Shown here one piece after another: positions 24,912 through 33,979 of a stretch of 38,492 bases of DNA. Position 1 is the first letter of the stretch, and each line of letters opens with the position of its first letter. The stretch is from a virus, in the IMG/VR virus record IMGVR_UViG_3300042691_028869, positions 1-38,492 of that record, one strand, 5' to 3'. The notes beneath the pieces are model-generated. The model did not search any database and had not been told where the DNA came from. It saw only the letters and a program-made list of their open reading frames with translations. The position numbers were made by a program, and so were the translations under genes.

Positions 24912-26624
24912 TTTAATCCGGGAAAAGTTGTTTTTCTTCTCAAATTGCATCTGTTGGTCAAATTTATCGGTTAATGAATCAGCTTTATGGCTGATAATAT
25001 ATATCGAGCATTTGCTCTTCATCTTGTTCAACAATTTTAGGAAAGCCTCTGTTCCAGCAGAGTCCAACGATGAATCCAAAATCTCGTCAAAGATAAGAAG
25101 ATTGCAGTTGAGGCTGTTCTTTATCTTGGCAATCTCTCTCCAAGTCAGGAGAATGGCCAGATCGATACGCTGTTTCTCTCCCTCAGAGAAAGAGGAATAT
25201 GAAAATGCATCTCGGTATCTTGACTTGATGGTTTCCTTGAACTCCTCATCGATGGTGAAGTCAACGAAGAGATTAAGCTTTCCGAGGTACTTATTGACGA
25301 GTCCATTGATGATGGGAACATAATGTTTGATAATGCGGCTCTTGAGACCACCGTCCTTGAGCATATCATAGACCACATCGTAATGAATCTGGTCGCTAAT
25401 GGCTTTTTGCAGTGTTTTGGCATAGGAGTCTTTTTGCTTTGTTGCTTCTTCGATCTTTCCATCCACACCGGATTCACTTGGAGACGACTGAATTTTTGCA
25501 ATTTTTTGCTTTAGTGTGGTTATGTCTCTGTTGGTTGAATTTTGAGCAGTCACAGATTGTGCTTGCTGAATTTGAACTTCAAGAATCTTCTTTTCAACCT
25601 CTTCCAAATCAGCCTTGCAAACTTCCAATTCTTTCAATTTTTTATTGGCGACAGTCAAAGATTTTCTACAGGCAAACAATTTTTCACGCTTTTCCTTCAA
25701 ATGCTCTTGTCGGGCCTCCTCTGGTAGGATCTGACCACAGCATGTGCACTTAGGATCGTTTTCTAGGGCCTGTATTTGCTCTATAAGCCCCTTCTCTAAC
25801 TCCAATGCCTTGGAGTGCATGACCGGAACCCCGTTAAGGGGAACCATTCTAGACGTGATTGCTTTCTTGTCTGTGTTCTGCAGTTCGTGAAATTTTTTGG
25901 TTATTTTATTCAAACTAGAAGTTTGTAATTCATAGAGTTCTTCCAATTCCTTCAGTTCTTTTTCTTTTTCCTGAAGCTCTATGGATTTGTTGCTGTCAAT
26001 CTGTTCCTTCAGTTCTTTCAGGGAACGAATCTTTTCATTGGCGATCTTAAGAAAACTTTCATTCTCTGATATGTCGGTCTTTAGTTTTACGAGCTGACTG
26101 CGAACATGTGTGTTCATGTCGGCCAAGATGTCGAGATCCAGCAAACCCTCAATGATCTTTCTTCTTTCGGCTGGGCTCAACTGCATGAATGGCACAAAGT
26201 TTGACTTACCTAGAATGACTACTTGCTTGAACGCAGAATAGTTGAAACCAAGAACATGTTCCTCAAAGTAGTCTTGGTAGTCCTTGGCCTTGGCGTGTTG
26301 ATCTACCATTTCTCCGTCTTTGTAGATCTCAAAGATTTTTGGACTCAATCCACGGCGAACAAGATACTTGGAGTTTGATCTTGTGAATTCGATCTCTACA
26401 ACACAGTTCTTGCCGTTGACGGAGTTAACCAACTGCGGAATGTTGATTGGGCGGAATGGCTTTCCAAACAAACCAAAGCACAACGAATCCAGCAATGCAA
26501 AGGACTTGCCGTGGCCATTTGTCCCGGTTACAAGGGTGGTCTTGTTGCTGTTTAGTTTTATTTCAGAAAAGTTTCCACCAAACGAACCAAAGTTCTTGAA
26601 TCGAACACATTCAAATTCAATCAT
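24900..26624 (-). CDS. 46: gp46 recombination endonuclease ATPase subunit (574 aa)
   Basis: SMC/Rad50-type ATPase: Walker A GTNGHGKS (34-41), the Q-loop/FKQVVILG region, long coiled-coil arms on either side of a zinc hook CTCC (C293, C296), the signature FSEGEKQR (479-486), Walker B LLIFDEIL (509-516) and the H-loop ISH (544-546). Length is close to T4 gp46 (560 aa). With gp47 it processes DNA ends for recombination-dependent replication. ATG at 26624 overlaps the gp47 stop by 4 nt (ATGA), so the subunits are coupled. Confidence 0.96.
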   Translation of the reverse strand: MIEFECVRFKNFGSFGGNFSEIKLNSNKTTLVTGTNGHGKSFALLDSLCFGLFGKPFRPINIPQLVNSVNGKNCVVEIEFTRSNSKYLVRRGLSPKIFEIYKDGEMVDQHAKAKDYQDYFEEHVLGFNYSAFKQVVILGKSNFVPFMQLSPAERRKIIEGLLDLDILADMNTHVRSQLVKLKTDISENESFLKIANEKIRSLKELKEQIDSNKSIELQEKEKELKELEELYELQTSSLNKITKKFHELQNTDKKAITSRMVPLNGVPVMHSKALELEKGLIEQIQALENDPKCTCCGQILPEEARQEHLKEKREKLFACRKSLTVANKKLKELEVCKADLEEVEKKILEVQIQQAQSVTAQNSTNRDITTLKQKIAKIQSSPSESGVDGKIEEATKQKDSYAKTLQKAISDQIHYDVVYDMLKDGGLKSRIIKHYVPIINGLVNKYLGKLNLFVDFTIDEEFKETIKSRYRDAFSYSSFSEGEKQRIDLAILLTWREIAKIKNSLNCNLLIFDEILDSSLDSAGTEAFLKLLNKMKSKCSIYIISHKADSLTDKFDQQMQFEKKNNFSRIKSQV

Positions 26625-27667
26625 TCTTCATCCTTGGACAGTGCAGCATTATACGCCGAGTTTATGATGTCGGCAAGTTGTTTCTTGTCTATGGACTGCT
26701 CGCTTATGGTGTCTATTTCTTCATGCAGAAGTTGCAGCGTATCTTTGTGTATGTCCACACTTACAAGTTCTGGATTTGTGGCTACGTCCTCGGACACCGA
26801 CAATTCGGCAACTCCAGCTTCGTAGAACTTGTCAAGATACTTGTCAAACAACGCTTGCTTGGTCTTTTGCTTTATTATAATTCTTACGTAGCAGTCCTTG
26901 AACGAGTCAAAATCTATTTCTGCTTTCTGGTCTTCGTAATACTTAAACGTATAGAAAAGTTGTTTTGGATTCTCGACAAACTCAAGAGTGCGTTCCTGAA
27001 AGTCAAATACGTGGAATCCCTTCTTCTCCCCAACGTCCGAAAAGCCCATCTGATATTGCGTTCCGAGATAATGAATATTGTCACGGCTAGACTTAATGTG
27101 ATAATGCCCACTAAGAACATACTCAAATTTATTGAAATGCTTTGGATCATAACCAGCGTCTATGAATGTTCCCGGAAGAATCTGAAATCCCGCAAGTTCC
27201 AGATGCCCAAAAAGAAGTGAGCAAGAGGTCTCAGAAAGAAACTTGGCAGTCAGTTCTTCGTTTTCCGGATTGATCCAGGGGATGAGGGCGACACATCCGC
27301 TAGAAAGATGTACCTCCGTAGGTTCGGAGTAGATTGACCAGTTTGGATAATGCTCAACCAGTTCTCGTAGAGAGTTAACGCTATTTGTGTTTCTGTAATA
27401 GGTATCGTGATTTCCACAAATGGCATGGACCTTGATTCCGTTTTCCTGAAGAGGCTTAAAAAACTCTTCATTGACTCTATGAAGCGTTTTAAAATTGACA
27501 TACTTTCTCCGATCAAAAAGATCCCCTAGATGAAATATTGTCTTGATGTCGTGCTTTTTCAAATACGGAAAAAGTTCTTCCGCAAAGAACTCCAAAAAAT
27601 AATCCAGCACTATGCAGGAATCGTTCTTATATCCAAAATGCGTATCGTTTAGTATTACGGCTTTCAT
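26621..27667 (-). CDS. 47: gp47 recombination endonuclease nuclease subunit (348 aa)
   Basis: Mre11/SbcD-type metallophosphoesterase with the full motif set: LNDTH (D8, H10), GDLFDRR (48-54), GNHD (85-88), FGHLEL (H155) and SGHYH (186-190). Length is close to T4 gp47 (339 aa). It forms the gp46-gp47 complex. It starts in a 4-nt ATGA overlap with gp55 and ends in a 4-nt overlap with gp46, so sigma factor and nuclease are made from one message. Confidence 0.96.
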   Translation of the reverse strand: MKAVILNDTHFGYKNDSCIVLDYFLEFFAEELFPYLKKHDIKTIFHLGDLFDRRKYVNFKTLHRVNEEFFKPLQENGIKVHAICGNHDTYYRNTNSVNSLRELVEHYPNWSIYSEPTEVHLSSGCVALIPWINPENEELTAKFLSETSCSLLFGHLELAGFQILPGTFIDAGYDPKHFNKFEYVLSGHYHIKSSRDNIHYLGTQYQMGFSDVGEKKGFHVFDFQERTLEFVENPKQLFYTFKYYEDQKAEIDFDSFKDCYVRIIIKQKTKQALFDKYLDKFYEAGVAELSVSEDVATNPELVSVDIHKDTLQLLHEEIDTISEQSIDKKQLADIINSAYNAALSKDEE

Positions 27668-28236
27668 GCTTCAAATGGAGACTTGGATTTTCTTTTTTTT
27701 CTTTTGTTTTTCTTTGGTGTGCACATCTTGTCAAAACGTTCCATATCTAAATCAGTTAACCCAAAAAAATCTCGTCTGCCTATGTCAATTCCTGCATATG
27801 TTTCATTGAACCAATTTTGAAAGTCCTTATCGTTTTGCTGTTCAGCAAACTTGTACTGAATGTACTTTTCTTTCTTTTCTTTGTTTATTATACGAACGAA
27901 AGAAAACCAGCATATCTGGGTTAAGTAACCAAACGGGCTGGTGGATTTCTTTGGATCAAAATTGTCAATGTAGGTTATGCAGTTTAATACCGCATCCGAC
28001 ACCATTTCTTCTCTGTATGGATAATTGGCAAAGTTGGGTCTGTAGGAAAGGCGTGTGGCTATTTTTAAAATACAGTCACCAAGATATTCTGTTACCTTTG
28101 GTTGCTTTCGTCCACTGTTTTCCGCTTCCTTGCACTTTTTTCTGTATTCAACCAAAGCATCATACAACTTCTGATTGTCAACATAATCAGCATCAGAAGG
28201 CTTTGATTTTTTCTTCTTTGGTTTTTTCACGGACAT
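27664..28236 (-). CDS. 55: gp55 late-transcription sigma factor (190 aa)
   Basis: Short sigma-like protein matching T4 gp55 in length (185 aa) and pattern: VDNQKLYDALVEYRKKCKEA, then EEMVSDAVLNCITYIDNFDP and FGYLTQICWFSFVRIINKEK, the sigma region-2-like core. The ends are lysine-rich (KKPKKKKSK; KKNKRKKRKSK). It directs host RNA polymerase to late promoters of the TATAAATA type, several of which are in this window. ATG at 28236 has AAGG 7 nt upstream and lies 8 nt past gmd, so it appears to share the glycan operon transcript. Confidence 0.93.
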   Translation of the reverse strand: MSVKKPKKKKSKPSDADYVDNQKLYDALVEYRKKCKEAENSGRKQPKVTEYLGDCILKIATRLSYRPNFANYPYREEMVSDAVLNCITYIDNFDPKKSTSPFGYLTQICWFSFVRIINKEKKEKYIQYKFAEQQNDKDFQNWFNETYAGIDIGRRDFFGLTDLDMERFDKMCTPKKNKRKKRKSKSPFEA

Positions 28237-28244
28237 AATATACC

Positions 28245-29249
28245 TTATACTTCTACAAAATCAACTTTTTTGTTGCTTAATCTGTAGCTCCAGTAGTTGA
28301 CCATCTCTTCCATCATCTCGGGGAAAGATATTCTTGGCTTCCAGTTCAATTCATTCTGAGCCTTGGATGAATCTCCACGAAGATAGTGTAACTCCTCTGG
28401 TCTGCAATATTTTTCATCGGTAAACACGTACTTGGAAACGTCAATTTCAGCATAGTCAAAAACATAGTTTACCATCTCACGAACTGATCTTGTTTCACCA
28501 GTTGCAATTACATAACTCTGTGGAGTCTGCTGTTGAACCATGAGCCACATTGCCTCGACATAATCCTTTGCATGTCCCCAATCTCTGTATGAATCAAGAT
28601 TTCCAAGAACCAATCTGTCTGCATATCCTAGTTTTATTTTTGCTGCCTGAAGGGCAACCTTGTTTGTGACGAAATTAATTCCTCTTCTTGGAGATTCGTG
28701 GTTGAACAGAATACCAGAGCAAGCAAATATTCCATATGCTTGAGAATAATTTCTACACAAAGTGTGTGCATATAGTTTAGCACAACCATAAGGACTTACG
28801 GGAATCATTGGAGTTGTTTCCCGTTGATAGCCATCCGGATCTTTGGAGTTTCCAAACATCTCTGATGTAGCAGCATGATAAACCTTGGAATGTGGTGAAA
28901 ACCGCCTTACGGCCTCAAGCACGGCCAAAGTTCCACCACCATTCACATCAAGAGTATACTGCGGGAGATCAAATGAAATCTGCACGTGAGATTGTGCGGC
29001 CAAATGATATACTTCGTCTGGCTGCAATTTATGAATAACGCTTTCTATGCTCAACGCATCAGTTAAATCTGCATAGTGCAAAGTTATTTGATTCTTGTCG
29101 TGGAGATGTTGTATGCGAGTTGTCTGGGACTCGGGAACCGAATTTCTTCTGATTGTTCCATGTACTTTATAATCCTTGCCAAGAAGAAACTCAGCAAGGT
29201 ATGATGCATCCTGACCATTAGCTCCTATTATCAATGCCGTTTTTTGCAT
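28245..29249 (-). CDS. gmd: GDP-mannose 4,6-dehydratase (334 aa)
   Basis: Extended SDR with the dinucleotide motif GANGQDA (9-15), TSE (128-130), YGCAK (Y154, K158), and the GMD-specific strings NHESPRRGINFVTNK and GNLDSYRDWGHAKDYVEAMW. It converts GDP-mannose to GDP-4-keto-6-deoxymannose, the branch point to GDP-fucose, GDP-colitose or GDP-perosamine. ATG at 29249 is chosen over 29291 because AAGGG precedes it and the upstream gene has just ended. It is the last sugar-nucleotide gene before gp55. Confidence 0.95.
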   Translation of the reverse strand: MQKTALIIGANGQDASYLAEFLLGKDYKVHGTIRRNSVPESQTTRIQHLHDKNQITLHYADLTDALSIESVIHKLQPDEVYHLAAQSHVQISFDLPQYTLDVNGGGTLAVLEAVRRFSPHSKVYHAATSEMFGNSKDPDGYQRETTPMIPVSPYGCAKLYAHTLCRNYSQAYGIFACSGILFNHESPRRGINFVTNKVALQAAKIKLGYADRLVLGNLDSYRDWGHAKDYVEAMWLMVQQQTPQSYVIATGETRSVREMVNYVFDYAEIDVSKYVFTDEKYCRPEELHYLRGDSSKAQNELNWKPRISFPEMMEEMVNYWSYRLSNKKVDFVEV

Positions 29250-29259
29250 GTCAATCCCT

Positions 29260-30204
29260 TCAATTTCTGTGATAGTTGTGACCGTTTTCAAGATACCAAT
29301 TTATTGTTTTTTCTATTCCCTTGTTTAGAGATACACTTGGCTTCCATCCAAGAGATTTTAATTTATCGTTACAAAGTTTTCTGAGTGGTGTTCCGTTTGG
29401 CTTGGTTGTATCCCATGCAATTTCACCTTTGAAGCCAACCTTTTCCTTAATGGTTTCCGCCAATTCCTTTATGGTAACCTCTATACCAGTTCCTACGTTT
29501 ATTATTTCGGAAGAATCATAATTGTTCATCAAGAACACAGAGGCATCGGCCATATCATCGGAGTATATGAATTCTCTAGTTGGTGTACCATCACCAAAAC
29601 AAACAACTTGCGTTGCCTTGCTTTTTTTTGCATCTAGAAACTTTCTTATCAAAGCAGGAATTACGTGACACTTTTGAACATTGAAGTTGTCATTTATTCC
29701 ATATGCATTTGCTGGCATCAGTGATATGCAGTTAAATCCATATTGCTGCTTGTAGTACTGACACATACGAAGACCAGCAATCTTTGCCAATGCATATCCA
29801 GCATTTGTTTCCTCTAGTTCTCCTGTCATCAGATAAGATTCTTTAATTGGCTGTGGAGTTATTTTTGGATAAATGCAAGCTGATCCCAAAAACAATAACT
29901 TCTTTGTGTCATTTAAGTAGGCGCTGTGGATTACGTTATTTTGAATCTGAAGATTGTCATACGTAAACTCCGCTGGGCATTCTTTATTCCAACCAATTCC
30001 ACCAACTTTGGCAGCACAGAGAAACACATATTCTGGCTTTTCATGATTGAAAAAATGCAAAACCCCTAACTGATCACGTAGATCCAATTCCAGTCTTGTT
30101 CTGGTAACTATGTTACTGTAACCATTCTTTTCAAGTTTTCGAACGATTGCAGAACCAACAAGTCCGTTATGTCCCGCTACAAATATTTTTGAATCTTTGT
30201 TCAT
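29260..30204 (-). CDS. fcl: GDP-fucose synthase family epimerase/reductase (fcl/colC type) (314 aa)
   Basis: SDR with the GFS-type motif GHNGLVGSA (11-19), AAKVGGI, SAC (108-110), YALAK (Y137, K141) and CHVIPALIRKF. GFS homologues epimerise and reduce GDP-4-keto-6-deoxymannose to GDP-fucose. The close homologue ColC does the same on the 3-deoxy sugar to give GDP-colitose. The adjacent colD-like gene makes the ColC role a real option; sequence alone does not separate them. ATG at 30204 overlaps the previous stop by 4 nt. Confidence 0.9.
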   Translation of the reverse strand: MNKDSKIFVAGHNGLVGSAIVRKLEKNGYSNIVTRTRLELDLRDQLGVLHFFNHEKPEYVFLCAAKVGGIGWNKECPAEFTYDNLQIQNNVIHSAYLNDTKKLLFLGSACIYPKITPQPIKESYLMTGELEETNAGYALAKIAGLRMCQYYKQQYGFNCISLMPANAYGINDNFNVQKCHVIPALIRKFLDAKKSKATQVVCFGDGTPTREFIYSDDMADASVFLMNNYDSSEIINVGTGIEVTIKELAETIKEKVGFKGEIAWDTTKPNGTPLRKLCNDKLKSLGWKPSVSLNKGIEKTINWYLENGHNYHRN

Positions 30205-31367
30205 TGTTTTACCTCATTAATTGATTTGTTTACTATTTGTGCAATATACTTTATTTCTTCTTCAGTCATGTCCGGATTGTTTGGAAGATATAGACCATTA
30301 TCGTGTATTATATCTGAAAAAGCATATTCCTTGAATCCATATTGCTTATAGAAGAATGGCTGTCGTGACATACTTCCACAAATTAATGGACGACATTCCA
30401 CGTTTGCATTTTTCAAATTTTTAACAATTAAATCTTTATTTGGGTGAATTATTGGATATGCAAAATTACTCACAAAACCACTAAAATTTACTTTCCAATA
30501 ATCATTGACAATAAGATTGTCATAGAGTTTTAAATTTGCATATCTTTTTTTATTTTTTTCTTTCAATGTTTTTAACTGATTTAATCCAAGAAATGCCTGA
30601 ACGTCTGTTGCTCTAAGATTAAAACCAGGATAATAGAAAGTATAAAAATTTCTAAAATCGTCTATGCTGTTTTCTTTTTGCAACTTTTTCTTGGTATCAT
30701 CCGAGAGATCTCGGCTCCAACCGTGTGATCGAATTGATTTTAAAATTTCATAAAGTTCAAAATCGTCGGTGCATATAAACCCACCTTCAATAGTTGAAAA
30801 ATGATGCCCAAAGTAGGTTGAGAAGGATGACATCAATCCGAATGTTCCTGTTTGCTTTCCCTCATATTCGGATCCAACACTTTCACAGGAATCTTCAAGC
30901 AAAATAACTCCGTAACGATTGCAAATATCCTGTATCTCTTTCATTTTGTTTGGAAACCCCAATACATGAACAATGATTGCACATGCTGGTTGGTGATCTT
31001 TGCATAGTTTTTCAAAATAATTAATATCTAAACCTAGGGTTTCTTTGTCGGTATCACAAAGAATTGGTTCCATTCCAAATTGAATTACCGGACTGACAGT
31101 CGTAACCCAGGATACACATGGCACAACTACTTTATTGTTTTTTAATTTTTTTCCAACTTTCAATGCATAAAGCATCGCAAGGTTTGCAGAAGATCCAGAA
31201 TTCACAAACACCGAATACTTGACCCCTAGCCAATTTGACCAGTCTTGCTCAAACTGCTCCGTTAGTTTTCCCTTTGTAAGTTGAGGGTATGTTTTTAGCC
31301 AATCACAAAGAGAATCAATCTCCGAATGTGTTATTGTGTCTTTGACTAGTTTTATTTGATGTTGCAT
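30201..31367 (-). CDS. colD: PLP-dependent sugar 3-dehydratase, ColD/RfbH-like (388 aa)
   Basis: DegT/DnrJ/EryC1 aminotransferase fold: NSGSSANLAMLYAL, LEDSCESVGSEYEGK and RSHGWSRDLS. The position of the PLP lysine is occupied by histidine (H188 in this numbering) in STYFGHHFSTIEGG, the hallmark of GDP-4-keto-6-deoxymannose 3-dehydratase and RfbH-type E1 enzymes, which remove a hydroxyl rather than transfer an amino group. RfbH needs an iron-sulphur cysteine cluster that I do not see, so ColD is favoured. The start is uncertain: ATG at 31367 gives a typical N-terminus, and a GTG at 31409 would add 14 residues. Overlaps fcl by 4 nt. Confidence 0.85.
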   Translation of the reverse strand: MQHQIKLVKDTITHSEIDSLCDWLKTYPQLTKGKLTEQFEQDWSNWLGVKYSVFVNSGSSANLAMLYALKVGKKLKNNKVVVPCVSWVTTVSPVIQFGMEPILCDTDKETLGLDINYFEKLCKDHQPACAIIVHVLGFPNKMKEIQDICNRYGVILLEDSCESVGSEYEGKQTGTFGLMSSFSTYFGHHFSTIEGGFICTDDFELYEILKSIRSHGWSRDLSDDTKKKLQKENSIDDFRNFYTFYYPGFNLRATDVQAFLGLNQLKTLKEKNKKRYANLKLYDNLIVNDYWKVNFSGFVSNFAYPIIHPNKDLIVKNLKNANVECRPLICGSMSRQPFFYKQYGFKEYAFSDIIHDNGLYLPNNPDMTEEEIKYIAQIVNKSINEVKQ

Positions 31368-31398
31368 ATATATATTCGTGTTGTAAGTTTGCTTCTTG

Positions 31399-31755
31399 TC
31401 ATTCAACACCCTTATAAATTTTTACACTGTCTTCTTGTAGACCCTTACCACTAACGATAGCATTATCAATCATCTTATTAATTGCTTGAACATACATTGG
31501 TCTTTTTTGCTTAAAACAAATATCAATCTTTTTCTTGATAATACCTACTTCATCATCTGTCTTTGCCACCGCAATCATGTCTTCCAACATCCATGTGCGA
31601 ATATGAAGAATAACAAGTTTCTCTATTACCTCAGCTATGTTATCTGTAGGAATAAGGTCAATAGGCAATTCTGGAATATGGTTCTTGTCTTTTGACAAGA
31701 TCTCATCTACTCTGTGCTTAATTATAGATTCTAGTTGTGTGGAAACGTTATTCAT
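31399..31755 (-). CDS. Small DUF4254-like protein (118 aa)
   Basis: All-helical looking: VDEILSKDKNHIPELPIDL, KLVILHIRTWMLEDMIAVAK and DICFKQKRPMYVQAINKMI. The pattern of a WMLED-like motif followed by a helix and KRPMYVQAI resembles DUF4254 proteins that accompany glycosyltransferases in surface-sugar clusters. This assignment is tentative. ATG at 31755 overlaps the upstream stop by 4 nt. Confidence 0.7.
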   Translation of the reverse strand: MNNVSTQLESIIKHRVDEILSKDKNHIPELPIDLIPTDNIAEVIEKLVILHIRTWMLEDMIAVAKTDDEVGIIKKKIDICFKQKRPMYVQAINKMIDNAIVSGKGLQEDSVKIYKGVE

Positions 31756-32633
31756 TTTTTTAATTCTCCATTGATTATATCATAAAGTAAATCATTGTCA
31801 AATTTATTTGTCCAGAGCTGTATGGCTTGATTGGTTGGAAGTTGTTCTGGTAGAGCCCACCAACCGTCAGTTTTATAATTTGTTACTGCTAAAAATGTTT
31901 TAGTTGCATCAAACAAGTTGGTTTTATTGTGACAAAAACAAAATGGTCCACTTGCTCTACCGACGATTAAATTGCATTTGGTGCCAATGTAACCTATTTC
32001 ATTTAGATCGCTTCCATTTGTTTTTATGATGTCGGATGTGTAATGTATGTTTGCTGCGTAGATTTTATTATCCGGATTACTCATGAAAAAACAAATATCC
32101 GGGTTTGAAACTGCTAGTTGTTGTACTATTGGGTTTAAATCAAAATTCAATGACTGACCGGACATTACTGGGCCATTACAAATAATAACATACTTTTTAT
32201 AAGGGTTATTTTTAATAAAATAATCAACACCCTGTTTGTCGCATATATTCCAGTCTATTTCTGGTACATATGTTGATGGTTCATTTATTTCTAAACCCAA
32301 ATATTTGTATATGTTTTTATACTTTTCATAATTGGCCGTCAAAGAACAACCAATTTCATTAAGTATAAATTTGGCATTCGAAGATCCAATCCAAGTATTA
32401 ACCAACAACGATTTTTCATCTTCTACATATACTAATTCATGTTGAACAAAATCCGGGTAATTAAAAGGTTTTATTGTCATCTGCAAATCTTTTAAAATTG
32501 ATGGATGACATTTGATGTGATATTCTGTTTGAACTGGTATTCTGTTTGCTATATCTTTAACAAAATTTTTAGAATAATGAATATCTCCATTGTTACCACA
32601 ACTATAAAAAACTAGTTTTTTTATTTCTCTCAT
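31752..32633 (-). CDS. Probable glycosyltransferase, GT-B/GT9-like (293 aa)
   Basis: No family is secure. It begins MREIKKLVFYSCGNNGDIHY, a Rossmann-like start. The C-terminal half has ICNGPVMSGQSLNFDL, PDICFFMSNPDN and EIGYIGTKCNLIVGRASGPF, resembling the nucleotide-sugar-binding domain of GT9 heptosyltransferase-type enzymes. ATG at 32633 is used instead of 32660 because it makes an exact ATGA overlap with the methyltransferase stop. Its position inside a coupled glycan operon supports a role in glycan assembly. Confidence 0.65.
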   Translation of the reverse strand: MREIKKLVFYSCGNNGDIHYSKNFVKDIANRIPVQTEYHIKCHPSILKDLQMTIKPFNYPDFVQHELVYVEDEKSLLVNTWIGSSNAKFILNEIGCSLTANYEKYKNIYKYLGLEINEPSTYVPEIDWNICDKQGVDYFIKNNPYKKYVIICNGPVMSGQSLNFDLNPIVQQLAVSNPDICFFMSNPDNKIYAANIHYTSDIIKTNGSDLNEIGYIGTKCNLIVGRASGPFCFCHNKTNLFDATKTFLAVTNYKTDGWWALPEQLPTNQAIQLWTNKFDNDLLYDIINGELKK

Positions 32634-33205
32634 TGTTCTATTGGTTTGTCGTAAATCCAACAGTCACCAATTTGGTCATACATGACTTTTGAAAATTTTT
32701 CAAGCACAGCAGTATGAACTGTTTTATAATGAAAGTCGTGGCCAGCAATAGTTCCACCGAGTTTTACTTTTGGATACCAGTGTTCAATATCCTCTTTTAC
32801 ACAGTCGTATTCGTGACATGCGTCTATAAAAACAAAATCCAAACTATTATCTTCGTATAATTTGGATGCCTCGGTAGAAGAAAGTCTAATTGGGTTTATA
32901 ATGTGTTTTACTGATTCGACATTAAGTAAAAATGTTTCATACAAGGTATTTGTTTTTACGGCGCTATCATTCTGGTGATAATCTTCTGTTTCCGTTCCCT
33001 TCCACGTATCGACACAATCAAACTTTATAATTTTTCCAGAATTGTGGATTTCAACGGCCATGAAAGCTGCACTTCTTCCTTTCCACGATCCAATTTCAAC
33101 AAATTTTGAATTGGTTGGAAATTTTTGTACCATTGAACTATAAAGATTTGTATAAGGAAACCAATCTTCACCGATAGTTTGATAAAAGTGTTGTAGTTGC
33201 TGCAT
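32630..33205 (-). CDS. Class I SAM methyltransferase, Methyltransf_24-like (191 aa)
   Basis: SAM-binding motif VEIGSWKGRSA (36-46), followed by FDCVDTWKGTE, SLDFVFIDACHEYDCVKEDI and LGGTIAGHDFH, typical of small family-24 methyltransferases encoded in polysaccharide clusters. It may O-methylate a sugar of the glycan. ATG at 33205 lies 3 nt past the previous stop, and its end overlaps the next ATG by 4 nt. Confidence 0.85.
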   Translation of the reverse strand: MQQLQHFYQTIGEDWFPYTNLYSSMVQKFPTNSKFVEIGSWKGRSAAFMAVEIHNSGKIIKFDCVDTWKGTETEDYHQNDSAVKTNTLYETFLLNVESVKHIINPIRLSSTEASKLYEDNSLDFVFIDACHEYDCVKEDIEHWYPKVKLGGTIAGHDFHYKTVHTAVLEKFSKVMYDQIGDCWIYDKPIEQ

Positions 33206-33208
33206 ATA

Positions 33209-33979
33209 TTACCTAAATTTAATGTGTGTGTCTATTTGTTCGTGATCCATGCCTGGGTTAATCAATCTAACATATGTTGATACGTTACTGCTAGTATACA
33301 CCATTTTATCACATTTGGAAAGAGCTATTCCCTCTTTAAAAATGTCTACTGCAAGTTTATCTTTATTTTCATAATTGCAAAATGGGATAGTCACATCCGT
33401 ATGGCTTCTTGATATGTCTTCATTTGTAAACAATTTGGATCCATATTTGTGTTTAAAGGATTCTACAATCTTATACTCGTCTGTGGCTAAGAATATATTT
33501 TCATAGTTTCCCGTATTCAGGTTTGCATCTATTTTTTCAAAATAGAATTCGTCTGGCAACAAATCTCCGTGTATGGCGTGATCTGTTCTTCTGACGTGTA
33601 CCCCAATAGTTTTAGGTTTTGTGGGTACGATGCTTGCTATGTGCCTGTAAAAAGGATTGGAAAAATAATCAAAGTGTTTTAAAACACTATTTACTTTCAA
33701 TATTTTTTCTTGTGGAACTATTGGCGGATAAAAAGTATGACTGAGTTCAAAAACAGAAATAACTTGTGACCAAGCAAAAGGTGTCTCCGGTCTTGTTTGA
33801 GCAAATATAAACTTATCAAACAAATTGTCATGAGGATTATTTTGATATGTGTTGCTTTTCCAGTCAAAATAAAAATTGCTTTTTGGGATATTATTGTCGT
33901 ACAAGTGAGTCAAACTAGCTACTACTAGATTAAAACAAGACATCAATCCACCGTTACGATGTTCAATGAGTAAATACAT
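33209..33979 (-). CDS. NodZ/POFUT-superfamily fucosyltransferase-like protein (256 aa)
   Basis: The diagnostic donor-binding motif GVHVRRTDH (126-134) is followed by FYFEKIDANL, NIFLATDEYKIVESF and the C-terminal TSSNVSTYVRLINPG (229-243), which matches the GT23/GT65/GT68 GT-B fucosyltransferase superfamily. It is shorter than bacterial NodZ (about 320 aa). It overlaps the end of the GT25 gene by 17 nt. The donor is likely GDP-fucose or GDP-colitose, given the gmd/fcl/colD genes; the acceptor is unknown. Confidence 0.78.
   Translation of the reverse strand: MYLLIEHRNGGLMSCFNLVVASLTHLYDNNIPKSNFYFDWKSNTYQNNPHDNLFDKFIFAQTRPETPFAWSQVISVFELSHTFYPPIVPQEKILKVNSVLKHFDYFSNPFYRHIASIVPTKPKTIGVHVRRTDHAIHGDLLPDEFYFEKIDANLNTGNYENIFLATDEYKIVESFKHKYGSKLFTNEDISRSHTDVTIPFCNYENKDKLAVDIFKEGIALSKCDKMVYTSSNVSTYVRLINPGMDHEQIDTHIKFR

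Noticed and set aside
31367-31409. GTG start at 31409 for the colD-like gene
   Set aside because: It lies immediately after AAGG without usable spacing and adds 14 unconserved residues; ATG at 31367 gives a normal family N-terminus, though the choice is not certain.
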